A stretch of 64,000 nucleotides of DNA from Geodermatophilus sp. DF01-2. GTDB lineage: Bacteria; Actinomycetota; Actinomycetes; Mycobacteriales; Geodermatophilaceae. Positions 52,319-60,806 of the stretch are shown piece by piece; position 1 is the stretch's first letter; every line of letters starts with the position of its first letter. The stretch spans positions 37,624 through 101,623 of the forward strand of contig NZ_SPQN01000007.1 of NCBI RefSeq assembly GCF_004571065.1, in the 5' to 3' direction. The notes below the pieces were generated by a model. It was not told the DNA's origin, searched no databases, and worked only from the letters and a program-made list of their open reading frames with translations. The position numbers and the translations under genes are program-made.

Positions 52319-52835
52319 TCGTGTGCCTCCACCATACACGCCGTCCTGCTGGGGGCCCCGCGCTCGAGGATGTCGCGATCGGCACCTCGGCCCGGCGGAG
52401 CCGTCGCCAGGCCCAGAGAGCGAACGGCGCGACGACCGTGGGCGCGGTCAGCACGCCCGGGGTGTAGCCACGGGTGACCACCGCCGAGGCCAGGTGCGGG
52501 ACGGCGTGCAGCCCGAAGCCGGCGAGCGTGGCCTGGTACAGGGGGCTGCGACCGTTCGTGTGGGCTCCGCGGGCCGCCGCCGTCCCGATGACACAGGCCA
52601 TCACCCCGATGGCGGCGGTGGCGTGTTCCTGCGAGACCGACATCCGGTCCCAGACCGCTGCCGGGACCCACGGCAGGTTCTGCTCCAGCCGCGGCCGGGC
52701 CCGGTCGGCCCAGCCGGCCATCGTGCACAGCTCCTCGGCATCGTGCAGGGCCCAGGCGGCGAACAACCCCCACGTCACGGTGCGTAGGAGGCGCCCGGCC
52801 CGGGAGTCGGCTCCGGTGGTGGTCTCGGCGGTCAT
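52296..52835 (-). CDS. HXXEE domain membrane protein
   Basis: 179 residues. The naming motif is HDAEEL near residue 30, followed by three or four hydrophobic segments (TAAIGVMACVIGTAAARG; YQATLAGFGLHAVPHLASAVV; GVLTAPTVVAPFALWAWRRL). Function unknown. The C-terminal tail (RRVWWRHTTRGGAAR) is read through the 5' part of the initiator tRNA gene and ends within it. The original C-terminus has probably been lost or replaced. Upstream sequence holds gene relics. Confidence 0.68.
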   Translation of the reverse strand: MTAETTTGADSRAGRLLRTVTWGLFAAWALHDAEELCTMAGWADRARPRLEQNLPWVPAAVWDRMSVSQEHATAAIGVMACVIGTAAARGAHTNGRSPLYQATLAGFGLHAVPHLASAVVTRGYTPGVLTAPTVVAPFALWAWRRLRRAEVPIATSSSAGPPAGRRVWWRHTTRGGAAR

Positions 52836-53001
52836 GCGTTCGCCCCTGACCCGCCGCCATGCCGAGGAAGAGCAGGCTGCAGGCCACGGCCCAGCCCAGG
52901 AGCGCCCTCGTCCACAGCCGCCACTCGTAGCGGGCACGCTCCTCCTGGCTCGTCCTTCCCGTCCCGGCCTCGGTCGGCGCCCCACCGACGGAGGTCGCGG
53001 C

Positions 53002-53201
53002 GAGCTCGCGGCACATCAGCCGGGTACGGGGACCTCCACCCGGCAGGTCAGCGACGTCGGTCACCATGAAGCCGAGGCTCTCGTAGGACCGCACGTTCGG
53101 CTCGGCGCTGGCCTCCAGGTGCACCGGCAGCCCCTCCCGGTCAGCCCGGTCCAGCTCCGGGGCCCTGTGATGCACGCGCTCGAGGACTCCTGCGGGCACG
53201 C
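53002..53201 (-). pseudogene. GNAT acetyltransferase 3' fragment
   Basis: Encodes ERVHHRAPELDRADREG, then LPVHLEASAEPNVRSYESLGF and MCREL, which is the C-terminal third of a GNAT domain. The acetyl-CoA loop and N-terminal part are missing and no stop follows; the frame runs on into ARYEWRLWTRALLGWAVACSLLFLG. It lies between the two initiator tRNA genes. Confidence 0.6.
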
Positions 53202-53337
53202 AGTCACTGTAGGAAACGCGCCCTGCGCTGGGCGTGCCCTGCCCAGGATGGAATCGGACCGCTCCAAGAGTCTGACCGCACGCCTGAACGAGCCGGCGTC
53301 GCTCCGAGAATCGGCGCCCCATCCGGCCGCCGGCTCC

Positions 53338-53494
53338 CTACGGATCGTCGTGCCCGACGTCGACCACCACGCTGCGCGGCCCAGCGGTCACGATGACCGG
53401 CTCCGGCGCATCTCCGGCGACTGCGATCAGCTGCCCTGCCGGCGGGACCCGGTGTTGAGGAGGTGGCGCCGGGTGGCGTGAAGGTGACCTCCAC
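53338..53494 (-). pseudogene. Frameshifted small gene relic
   Basis: From a GTG at 53494 the frame reads VEVTFTPPGATSSTPGPAG. One base out of phase the reading continues as GQLIAVAGDAPEPVIVTAG and PRSVVVDVGHDDP to a TAG at 53338-53340. The second part looks protein-like, so this seems to be a short gene broken by a frameshift. The rest of 53202-53598 shows nothing recognisable. Confidence 0.4.
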
Positions 53495-53598
53495 GGCAGG
53501 TCCCCCGGGCCGGCGGTCGGTTGCGGGTGGACGCGGGGCTGGGCTGCCTACGCAGGACCGGCCCAGCCGACCCGGAGAGCCCGGGAACCGGGCCCAGG

Positions 53599-53638
53599 AA
53601 CGACGAGGGCCGACGCGCGTGCGTCGGCCCTCGTCGTT
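53599..53638 (-). terminator. Terminator of the second initiator tRNA
   Basis: Perfect 18-bp inverted repeat (53599-53616 and 53621-53638) with loop GCGT, starting five bases 3' of the tRNA. Confidence 0.8.
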
Positions 53639-53643
53639 CGGAG

Positions 53644-53717
53644 TAGCGGGGGCAGGATTCGAACCTGCGACCTCTGGGTTATGAGCCCAGCGAGCTACCG
53701 AGCTGCTCCACCCCGCG
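53644..53717 (-). tRNA. tRNA-fMet (CAT), CCA not encoded
   Basis: 74 bases. Same body as the copy at 52.3 kb, with initiator features C1-U72 mismatch and three G-C pairs above the CTCATAA loop. The T stem is GCAGG/CCTGC instead of ACAGG/CCTGT, a compensated pair change. The genome reads ACT rather than ACCA after U72, so CCA must be added enzymatically. Confidence 0.95.
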
Positions 53718-53770
53718 TCGGTGACACCACCATACCCCGCCGGGGACGAGCGGTGCAGCGGCCGCCGGCG

Positions 53771-53797
53771 TGGGCCCCACCACAGAGGTGGGGCCCA
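53771..53797 (-). terminator. Terminator of the UPF0182 gene
   Basis: TGGGCCCCACC and GGTGGGGCCCA form a perfect 11-bp stem with loop ACAGA, 15 bases after the UPF0182 stop and before the tRNA. Confidence 0.75.
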
Positions 53798-53811
53798 GGC
53801 CGGCCGGGGAC

Positions 53812-56790
53812 TCAGCCGCCCGGCGTCACCGCCGCCTGCGTGGCCTGGTCCTGCGCGGCCTGGTATGCGTCCACAGCCGTCTGCAGATCCGCGAGAGCCT
53901 GCCCCTGGCCGGCGAAGTCCCCGCTGCGCTGCGCGTCCTCCAGGGCCTGGAGCGCATCGTTGATCGCGACGACCGCCTGCTGCATCTCCGGCGTGGCCGG
54001 CGTCCCGTCGCCCGCCGGCGGCCCCGGCGGTACCGGGGCGGGCGCGTCCGGCGCCGGAATGGGCGCGGGCTCGGGCTCCAGCGGCCGGTCGTTGTCGATC
54101 GCCGCCTCCCCCGCTCCGGGACCGAAGACCTGGTCCAGCGCCTCCGCGAACGTGTCGGCGTAGCCGACCCGGTCGCCGAAGTTGACCAGCACCTTCTGCA
54201 GCAGCGGGAAGGAGTTCTCCCCGGTGCCGCGGACGTACAGCGGTTCCACGTACAGGAGCCCGTCCCCGCCGATCGGAAGGGTGAGCAGGTTGCCGAACAC
54301 CGCCTCGGACTCCCGGCTGTTGAACAGCGTCAGGTCCGGTCGCACGAGGTCGTTGGTGATGAACGACTGCTGCACCTGCTGTGGACCGCGGTACGGCGTG
54401 TTGCCCGGCAGCACCAGCACCTGGATCTCGCCGTAGTTCTCCGGGGCGCTGGACGCGGAGATGAACGCCGACAGGTTCTCCCGGTTGAAGGCGTTCAGCG
54501 CGCTGGTCAGCTGGAAGGTCGCCTCGTCGTCACCGGGCCGCTGGGCCAGGATGTAGTACGGCGGCTGCGCCTCGTCGGTGTCCCGGGTCGGGTCGTCGGG
54601 GATCTCCCAACGGTCGTTCTGGGCGTAGAAGTTGGCCGGATCGGTCACGTGGTAGCGGGTGAGGATCTCCCGCTGCACCTTGAACAGGTCCTCCGGGTAG
54701 CGCACGTGGCTGATCAGCTCGTCGGACATCTCGCTGCGCGGCTGCACCACGCCCGGGAACGCCTTCATGAAGGTCTGCAGCACCGGGTCGCTGTCGTTCC
54801 ACGCGTACAGGCGGACGGTGCCGTCGTAGGCGTCGACGGTGGCCTTCACCGAGTTGCGGATGTAGTTGAACGTCTCGTTCGGCAGCGCCGTGGTGCCGGC
54901 CCCCGTGAGCGAGTCCTGGGCCACCTCGCCCAGCTCCATCTGCTCGGCGTAGGGGTAGGAGTCCGACGTCGTGTAGCCGTCGAGGATCCAGGTGACCCGC
55001 CCGTCGATGACCGAGGGATACGGATCGCCGTCCACCTCCAGGAACGGCGCGGCCTTCTCCACCCGGTCCAGCGGGTCACGGACGTAGAGCACCTTGGAGG
55101 CGTCGTTGACCGCGCTGGAGAGCAGGAAGTTCCGCTCCCGGTAGTGGATCGCGAAGGTCAGCTGCCGGAAGAAGCTGCCGACCGAGACGCCGCCCTCGCC
55201 GTCGTAGGTGTTGTTGATCTGCCCCTCGTCCGAGCCGTCCTCCGGCTGGTCGAACTCCCGCGGCTCGGCCCCCTCCGGCGCACCGACGACGGAGTAGTTG
55301 TCGATCAGTTCGCCGTAGTAGATCCGGGCCTGGTCGACCGGGATGTTGCCGACCGTGGGCAGGTCGCCCGTGGTGAAGTTCGGCTCACCGCCCTCCTGGC
55401 CGGCGACCACCTCGTTGCCCGGGGCGGCGACGAACCCGTTGCCGTGGGTGTAGACGGTGTGCCGGTTGATCCAGGTGTCCTGGTTCTCCGACAGCGAGGA
55501 GCTGTCCAGCTCACGCACCGCGACGACGTAGTCGCGGGTCACCAACTCGCCGGTCTCGGGGTCGGGCAGCGTGTAGCGGTCGATGTCCAGCTTCTCGGGG
55601 AAGCCGTACACGTTGCGGATCTGCTGGCGCGCGGTGTACGTGTCCGAGAGCACGTTGGGGTCGAGCAGTCGCGCGTTCGGGATCGTCTCGGTGTCGGCAC
55701 GCAGTGCCGTCAGCGCTGCCTGCGGGTCGACCTGCTCGCCGGTGGTGTCCTCGGCGTAGTCGACGTAGTTCACGTCGGAGAGGTTGTAGGCGGCCAGCGT
55801 CGAGGCGATGGCGCGTTCGATGTAGGCGGCCTCCCGCTGGTCGGCGCTGGGCCGGACGACGAACTGCTGCACGATCGCCGGGTAGGCGACCCCGATGACC
55901 AGGCTGGAGAGCAGCAGCAGCACCAGCGCCGCGGCCGGCAGCCGGAAGTTGCGGACGACGATGTTCGCGAAGAACGCGACCGCGCAGACGGCCGCGGCGA
56001 AGACGAGGATCGTCTTGGCCGGCAGCAGCGCGTTGACGTCGGTGTAGCTGGCACCGGTGAACAGGTCACCGCGGTCGGAGTAGACGAGCGCGTAGCGGTC
56101 CAGCCAGTAGGCCACCGCCTTGAGCGCGACGAAGATCCCCAGCAGCACCGAGAGCTGCACCATCGCTGCGCCGGTCAGCTTCTGCCCCGGGGTCTGCAGC
56201 CGCAGACCGCCGAACACGTAGTGGGTCAGCAGCGAGCCGATCAGCGCGAGCAGCACGATCGCGAAGCCGAAGCCCAGCAGCAGCCGGTAGAAGGGGTAGT
56301 CGAAGACGAAGAACGAGATGTCCAGGCCGAACTGGGGGTCGGTCCGGCCGAAGTCCGTGCTGTTGCGGAACTGCAGCCAGGTCTCCCAGTTGCCCTGCGC
56401 GGCGAATCCGGCGAACAGCCCGAGCACGACGGCGACCGAGGTGAGCACCAGGGTGCGACGCGGCTCGATCGACTGCCGGTAGCGCTCGAGGTTCTGCTGC
56501 TCGAGCGACATCGGCCGGAACGTGGGACGGAACCGGTAGGCGAGGTAGATGGCCAGCGCGGTGAGGCCGCCGGTGGCCACGCCGGCCACGGCGAACAGCA
56601 GCGCGCGGGTCTGGAGCTCGGTCCAGAAGACCTCGGTGTAACCGGTCTCGTCGAACCAGAGGTAGTCGACGTAGACGTTGGTCAGCGTGCCGATGGCCGT
56701 GAACAGCACCAGCAGGACGGCGATGGCCCCGATGACCACCTTCGCGCGCCGCGACAGGGTCGGCACGGACACGGGGGGCCGCATGGCCAC
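53812..56790 (-). CDS. UPF0182 family large membrane protein
   Basis: 992 residues. Seven hydrophobic segments occupy about residues 15-325, with NVYVDYLWFDETGYTEVFWTELQTRALLFAVAG being the family N-terminal signature. A long extracytoplasmic region follows (NGFVAAPGNEV, YYGELIDNYSVVG, PYYILAQRPG, VLPGNTPYRGPQQVQQSF). The end is a Pro-rich linker and a 60-residue helical tail (INDALQALEDAQRSGDFAGQG). Function unknown. GTG at 56790 has AAGGAGA at proper spacing; ATG 56784 is close by. Matches the M. tuberculosis Rv3193c neighbourhood. Confidence 0.9.
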   Translation of the reverse strand: MAMRPPVSVPTLSRRAKVVIGAIAVLLVLFTAIGTLTNVYVDYLWFDETGYTEVFWTELQTRALLFAVAGVATGGLTALAIYLAYRFRPTFRPMSLEQQNLERYRQSIEPRRTLVLTSVAVVLGLFAGFAAQGNWETWLQFRNSTDFGRTDPQFGLDISFFVFDYPFYRLLLGFGFAIVLLALIGSLLTHYVFGGLRLQTPGQKLTGAAMVQLSVLLGIFVALKAVAYWLDRYALVYSDRGDLFTGASYTDVNALLPAKTILVFAAAVCAVAFFANIVVRNFRLPAAALVLLLLSSLVIGVAYPAIVQQFVVRPSADQREAAYIERAIASTLAAYNLSDVNYVDYAEDTTGEQVDPQAALTALRADTETIPNARLLDPNVLSDTYTARQQIRNVYGFPEKLDIDRYTLPDPETGELVTRDYVVAVRELDSSSLSENQDTWINRHTVYTHGNGFVAAPGNEVVAGQEGGEPNFTTGDLPTVGNIPVDQARIYYGELIDNYSVVGAPEGAEPREFDQPEDGSDEGQINNTYDGEGGVSVGSFFRQLTFAIHYRERNFLLSSAVNDASKVLYVRDPLDRVEKAAPFLEVDGDPYPSVIDGRVTWILDGYTTSDSYPYAEQMELGEVAQDSLTGAGTTALPNETFNYIRNSVKATVDAYDGTVRLYAWNDSDPVLQTFMKAFPGVVQPRSEMSDELISHVRYPEDLFKVQREILTRYHVTDPANFYAQNDRWEIPDDPTRDTDEAQPPYYILAQRPGDDEATFQLTSALNAFNRENLSAFISASSAPENYGEIQVLVLPGNTPYRGPQQVQQSFITNDLVRPDLTLFNSRESEAVFGNLLTLPIGGDGLLYVEPLYVRGTGENSFPLLQKVLVNFGDRVGYADTFAEALDQVFGPGAGEAAIDNDRPLEPEPAPIPAPDAPAPVPPGPPAGDGTPATPEMQQAVVAINDALQALEDAQRSGDFAGQGQALADLQTAVDAYQAAQDQATQAAVTPGG

Positions 56791-56983
56791 GAGGGTCTCC
56801 TTCAGTCGCGGTCGTGGCGGAGCGCCACGGACGTTCCCGGCCACGGACGGTCGAGCCGGCGCCGGCTCGGGCCTCCGGGCGCCGATCCGGTCGCTCAGAC
56901 CAACGTTCGGGGCCGCACGAGGTTCCCCGGCCCCCCGCTCCGGGTCGACCGCCTCCGCCGGGCGGACGCCCGTCGCGTCGGCC

Positions 56984-58006
56984 TCAGCAACCCTCGGGCG
57001 TCCGCCCGGCGCGGAAGTCCTCGAGCGCGGCCAGGGCGTCGTCCAGGTCGGACACCCGGGCCAGGGTGAGCCCCGGCTGCGGCGCTGCGAGGGCGTCGGC
57101 GCAGTTGTCGGCCGGGACGAGGAACAGTTCGGCGCCGATCTCGGCGGCGGCGATCATCTTCAGCTGGATGCCGCCGATCGGGCCGACCTCCCCGGTGGGG
57201 TCGATCGTCCCCGTGCCGGCCACCGTGGCCCCGCCGGTCAGGTCGGTGTCCCCGACGAGGTCGAGGATGCCCAGGGTGAGCAGGAGACCGGCCGACGGGC
57301 CGCCGACGTCCTCGACGCGGATGTCGACGTCGAAGGGAGCCGCAGGTTGCTCACGGACCAGCACGCCGAGCACCGAGCCCTCGCCGTCCTCGGCCGCACG
57401 GGTGGTGATCGTCGCCGTCCCGGGCTCGCCCAGCCGGGTGTAGCCGACGGTCACCGTCGTACCGCCGGGGATCGAGGTCAGGACGGCGTTGAGCGTCTCC
57501 AGGTCGGGCGTGGGCCGGCCGTCGACGCTCTCGATCGCGTCGCCCTCCTGCAGCTGCCCCTCGGCCGGCGAGTCCTCGGACAGTCCGCGCACGACCACCT
57601 TCACCGGGTAGCCCAGCTCGGCGAGCGCCGCGGCCTCGGCTGCCTCCTCGGAGGTGAGGAAGGCCTGCCGGTTGGCCTCGCGGGTCTCCTGCTCCGACCG
57701 CCCCGGCGGGTAGACCGTCTCCTCGGGGACGACGCTGACCTCGTCGTCGAACCAGCCCTGCACCGCCTCCACCAGGCTCAGTCCGGCCCGGCTCACGCCG
57801 ACGGTGGTGAGCGTCAGCTCCCCCTCGGTCTCGTTGCGCTCGCGGCCCTCGATGCTGATGATCGGCTCGCCGTCGATCTCGCCGAGCGTGTTGAAGGTCG
57901 GTCCCGGCACCTGCGCGACGTAGGGCACCGGTACCGCGGCGCCGAGCACACCGAAGACCACCAGCAGCACGGCACCGACGCTGAGGACGGCCATCCGACG
58001 GGTCAC
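56984..58006 (-). CDS. PDZ domain and Lon-type (S16) protease, YlbL-like
   Basis: 340 residues. One N-terminal membrane anchor (residues 6-27) is followed by an extracytoplasmic region, a PDZ domain at about 135-205 and an S16 protease domain with Ser238 (GGPSAGLLLTLG) and Lys283 (GGIQLKMIAAAE). It is a membrane-tethered serine protease outside the cytoplasm, like YlbL. GTG at 58006 lies eight bases after TAAGCT, hence a leaderless message. Adjacent to UPF0182 on the same strand, 193 bases apart. Confidence 0.9.
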   Translation of the reverse strand: MTRRMAVLSVGAVLLVVFGVLGAAVPVPYVAQVPGPTFNTLGEIDGEPIISIEGRERNETEGELTLTTVGVSRAGLSLVEAVQGWFDDEVSVVPEETVYPPGRSEQETREANRQAFLTSEEAAEAAALAELGYPVKVVVRGLSEDSPAEGQLQEGDAIESVDGRPTPDLETLNAVLTSIPGGTTVTVGYTRLGEPGTATITTRAAEDGEGSVLGVLVREQPAAPFDVDIRVEDVGGPSAGLLLTLGILDLVGDTDLTGGATVAGTGTIDPTGEVGPIGGIQLKMIAAAEIGAELFLVPADNCADALAAPQPGLTLARVSDLDDALAALEDFRAGRTPEGC

Positions 58007-58014
58007 GACCGGCG

Positions 58015-58020
58015 AGCTTA
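58015..58020 (-). promoter_or_regulatory. -10 element TAAGCT, leaderless YlbL-like gene
   Basis: On the minus strand TAAGCT ends eight bases before GTG 58006, at the edge of a repeat array. Confidence 0.45.
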
Positions 58021-58021
58021 G

Positions 58022-58195
58022 AGAAAGGACCTCCCTGCCCCCCACGCCTCGCCAGCTCGGCGCAGGCCCCTGCAGGGAGGCCGCCCCTGCCCCCACGCCT
58101 CGCCAGCTCGGCGCAGGCCCCTGCAGGGAAGCCGCCCCTGTCCCCCGCCGCTCGCAGGCTCACGGCGGGACCCTGCAGTGCAGGGGGCCGCCTGT
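58022..58195. repeat. Intergenic inverted-repeat array, copy 13 (three units)
   Basis: Unit one has arms GGACCTCCCTGC (58027-58038) and GCAGGGAGGCC (58072-58082). Unit two is an almost exact tandem copy of the core and right arm. Unit three is a diverged copy ending GCAGGGGGCC. Located between divergent genes, so here the elements cannot act simply as 3' terminators. Confidence 0.75.
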
Positions 58196-58237
58196 CCGCT
58201 CCGGGCGGACGAGACGTCCGCCCGGAGATCACGCGTC

Positions 58238-58243
58238 TACCGT
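58238..58243 (+). promoter_or_regulatory. -10 element TACCGT, leaderless DUF2342 gene
   Basis: TACCGT ends six bases before ATG 58250; the spacer GGGGGC is not a convincing ribosome site at that distance. Confidence 0.5.
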
Positions 58244-58249
58244 GGGGGC

Positions 58250-59629
58250 ATGAGCGATCTCCCGTTCGGTTTCGGCGTTCCCGACCGCGATCCCGAGCGT
58301 CGCGACCAGCCGGGGTCCGGCGCCGGCAACGATCCGTTCGGGCTGGGGGCACTCTTCGGCGGCGGCACCGCGGGAGGGGGGACGCCGGACGAGCTGCTGG
58401 CGAAGATGCCGCTGTTCGCCGAGCTGCAGAAGCTGATGAGCTGGTCCGGCGGACCGGTCAACTGGGACCTCGCCCGGCAGGGCGCGATCAGCTCGCTCGC
58501 CGCCGGGTCGCAGCCCACCTCCGACGCCGAGCGGGCCGCCGTCACCGACGCACTACGGCTGGCCGACCTGTGGCTGGACCAGGTGACCGAGCTGCCCTCC
58601 GGGGTGGATCGGCCGCTGGCCTGGTCGCGGGTGGAGTGGGTGGAGCAGACGCTGCCCGCCTGGAGCACCCTCATCGACCCTCTGGCCGAGCGCGTGGTCG
58701 CCGCCATGACCAGCGCGCTGCCTGCCGAGGCGGCCGCGATGGCCGGCCCGCTCGCCGGGATCATGGGCCGGATGGGCGGCCTGATGTTCGGCGCCCAGGT
58801 CGGCCAGGCCCTGGGGCGGCTGTCCGGCGAGGTGCTCAGCAGCAGCGAGATCGGCATTCCGCTGGCGCCGGCCGGTGCCGGCGTCCTGCTGCCGCAGAAC
58901 GTGGCCGAGTTCGCCGCTGGCCTGGACCGCCCCGCCGACGAGGTGCGGTTGTTCCTCGCGCTGCGCGAGGCAGCCTCCCAGCGGCTGTTCGTCCACGTGC
59001 CGTGGCTGCGCCAGCAGCTGCACGACGCCGTCCACGCCTACGCCCGCGGCATCCACGTCGACCGGGAAGCGATCGAGCGCGGCATCAACGAGGCGATGGG
59101 TTCGATGGGCGGGATCGACCCCACCAACCCCGAGGGCATCCAGGCGCTGTTGGGCAGCGGGCTGCTCGAGCCCGAGGAGACGCCCGAGCAGCAGGCCGCG
59201 CTGCGCCGCCTGGAGACCCTGCTCGCCCTGATCGAGGGCTGGGTGGACAGCGTCGTCGCCGCGGCCGCCGGCGACCGACTGCCCGGGCACGGAGCCCTGG
59301 CCGAGACGATGCGCCGCCGCCGGGCCTCCGGCGGGCCGGCCGAGCAGACCTTCGCCACGCTGGTCGGCCTGGAGCTGCGGCCCCGACGGCTGCGCGACGC
59401 GGCCACCGTGTGGGGCGCGATGGCCCAGCAGCACGGCAACGCCGATCGGGACCGGCTGTGGTCGCACCCCGACCTGCTGCCGACGTCCGACGACCTCGAC
59501 GAGCCGCTGGACTTCGTCGCCCGCCAGGGGGCGGACGACGAGCTGCGCGCCCTCACCGCCGAGGACGCCGACGACGAGCAGGGGCGAGGCGAAGGCGAGG
59601 CCGGGCCGCGGGACGACGACCGCGGCTGA
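58250..59629 (+). CDS. DUF2342 zinc-dependent metalloprotease-like protein
   Basis: 459 residues. A Gly-rich N-terminus is followed by the helical DUF2342 body: WLDQVTELPSGVDRPLAWSRVEWVEQTLPAW, GIMGRMGGLMFGAQVGQALG, LREAASQRLFVHVPWLRQQL. The family is classed as putative zinc metalloproteases, though a textbook HExxH helix is not obvious here (the nearest is LREAASQRLFVHVPW). Divergent from the PDZ protease, as in the Rv3194c-Rv3195 arrangement. Confidence 0.85.
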   Translation: MSDLPFGFGVPDRDPERRDQPGSGAGNDPFGLGALFGGGTAGGGTPDELLAKMPLFAELQKLMSWSGGPVNWDLARQGAISSLAAGSQPTSDAERAAVTDALRLADLWLDQVTELPSGVDRPLAWSRVEWVEQTLPAWSTLIDPLAERVVAAMTSALPAEAAAMAGPLAGIMGRMGGLMFGAQVGQALGRLSGEVLSSSEIGIPLAPAGAGVLLPQNVAEFAAGLDRPADEVRLFLALREAASQRLFVHVPWLRQQLHDAVHAYARGIHVDREAIERGINEAMGSMGGIDPTNPEGIQALLGSGLLEPEETPEQQAALRRLETLLALIEGWVDSVVAAAAGDRLPGHGALAETMRRRRASGGPAEQTFATLVGLELRPRRLRDAATVWGAMAQQHGNADRDRLWSHPDLLPTSDDLDEPLDFVARQGADDELRALTAEDADDEQGRGEGEAGPRDDDRG

Positions 59630-59667
59630 GCGCGAAGTCCGACAGCGGGAACCGGTCTCGGCCGACG

Positions 59668-59682
59668 GTCGGGGGCCCCGAC
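59668..59682. terminator. Possible bidirectional terminator hairpin
   Basis: GTCGGGG G CCCCGAC is a perfect seven-bp palindrome between the convergent DUF2342 and metallopeptidase genes. Confidence 0.4.
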
Positions 59683-59750
59683 TTCCCCGCAGTCGGCTCC
59701 GACACGAGCAGTGGGGTGGGCGGCGTCCGGAGAACGCCGATGTCATCGCG

Positions 59751-60419
59751 CTAGTCGACCAGGTCGTCGTCCCCGCTGGGCGAGGCGCCGTGCGCCGAAC
59801 CCAGCTCCACTCCCTCGAGGAAGCCGCGCGCCCGCTCGGCCCGCGGGTAGCGGGCCACCAGTGACCAGAAGCGCGCGTCGTGGCTGGGCTCGACCAGGTG
59901 CGCGAGCTCGTGCACCAGCACGTAGTCGACGACGTACTCGGGCATCGCGCGCAGCCGGCTGGAGAGCCGGATGGTGCGGTCGGCCGGCGTGCAGGACCCC
60001 CAGCGCCGGTTCTGGTTGTCCACCCACCGGACGCTGGCCGGCTGCGGCACCCCGTCGAGATGTGCCGCCGACAACGCCCGCGCGCGGACCATCAGCTCGT
60101 CGTCCCCACCGATGGACCGGCGACGCCGCTCCTCGCGGGTCTGCAGCTTGGCGACCATCTGTGCCACCCAGCGCTGCTCCTCGGCCGGGCTGAACGCCGC
60201 CGGGATCAGCACGACCGTGCGCCCGGACTCCCGGTAGGCGGTCACCGTCCGGCGGCGGCGGCTGCTGCGCCGGACCTCGACGGCGCCCTCGGGTAGCGCG
60301 GTGCCCGTGGTCGTCCGCCCCGCCCGGTCGGCGGGGACGGCCCGGGAGACCCGGAGGTTCTCTCGCGCGGAGAGGTCCGGGACGGCGCTGCGCGGGGTGT
60401 CGGGGGGCGTTCCGGGCAC
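59751..60419 (-). CDS. M48/YgjP-like metallopeptidase
   Basis: 222 residues. The zinc site is His170-Glu171-x2-His174 (VLVHELAHLVEPSH) with His180, preceded by RWGSCTPADRTIRLSSRLRAMPEYVVDYV, the hallmark of the YgjP/WLM group. Soluble cytoplasmic peptidase of unknown substrate. The N-terminal 45 residues are variable. GTG at 60419 is six bases downstream of a TACGGT -10 on the same strand. Confidence 0.85.
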   Translation of the reverse strand: MPGTPPDTPRSAVPDLSARENLRVSRAVPADRAGRTTTGTALPEGAVEVRRSSRRRRTVTAYRESGRTVVLIPAAFSPAEEQRWVAQMVAKLQTREERRRRSIGGDDELMVRARALSAAHLDGVPQPASVRWVDNQNRRWGSCTPADRTIRLSSRLRAMPEYVVDYVLVHELAHLVEPSHDARFWSLVARYPRAERARGFLEGVELGSAHGASPSGDDDLVD

Positions 60420-60425
60420 GGAGGC

Positions 60426-60431
60426 ACCGTA
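60426..60431 (-). promoter_or_regulatory. -10 element TACGGT, leaderless YgjP-like gene
   Basis: On the minus strand TACGGT ends six bases before GTG 60419. Confidence 0.45.
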
Positions 60432-60806
60432 GTCACCGGGGAGTTGCCGCGCTCCGGGAGCCGCACCCGCGCGGGGCGCATGTCGCACGGACGGTGGACA
60501 CAGCCCGCCCGGTCCGGGGGACGCCTCCCCGAGAGCCGCCGTCCACACGCGGGCAACCGGTGTTCGTGCAGGTGGGAAGGCGCGTCGCGACCCACCCGGC
60601 AGGCGCCGCCCGGGCGGCTGTCCCCCGACCGCGCACAGCGACACGCCGCGCGGTCCCCACTCGCTCCACAGTGCTGTCCACAAGCTGTGGGAAGGAAGCC
60701 GGGGAGCGGCCCCGTCGACGACCGGCGGACGCGCGGCAGCCGGGTAGCGTTCGGAAGGACGGCGCCCCGCGCGGGACGCCGAGCGGATCCCGGACGAGGA
60801 GGCACC
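60432..60806 (+). other. Intergenic region with TCCACA-type repeats
   Basis: No gene is supported in this stretch. It has several TCCACA/TGTGGA words: GTGGACACAG at 60494, GTCCACACG at 60541, CTCCACAG at 60664 and CTGTCCACA at 60674-60682. The last is part of CCACA-AGC-TGTGG. One differs by a single base from the actinobacterial DnaA box TTGTCCACA. Confidence 0.35.

Noticed and set aside
50620..53322. 900-codon minus-strand frame joining ferredoxin, P450 region and GNAT fragment
   Set aside because: The parts are in different genes; ferredoxin starts at an ATG overlapping the P450 stop and the GNAT piece is a relic.
53770..57069. Open frame of 1099 codons antisense to the UPF0182 gene
   Set aside because: It mirrors the third-position GC of the real gene and shows low-complexity Arg/Gly/Val/Leu composition with no domain.
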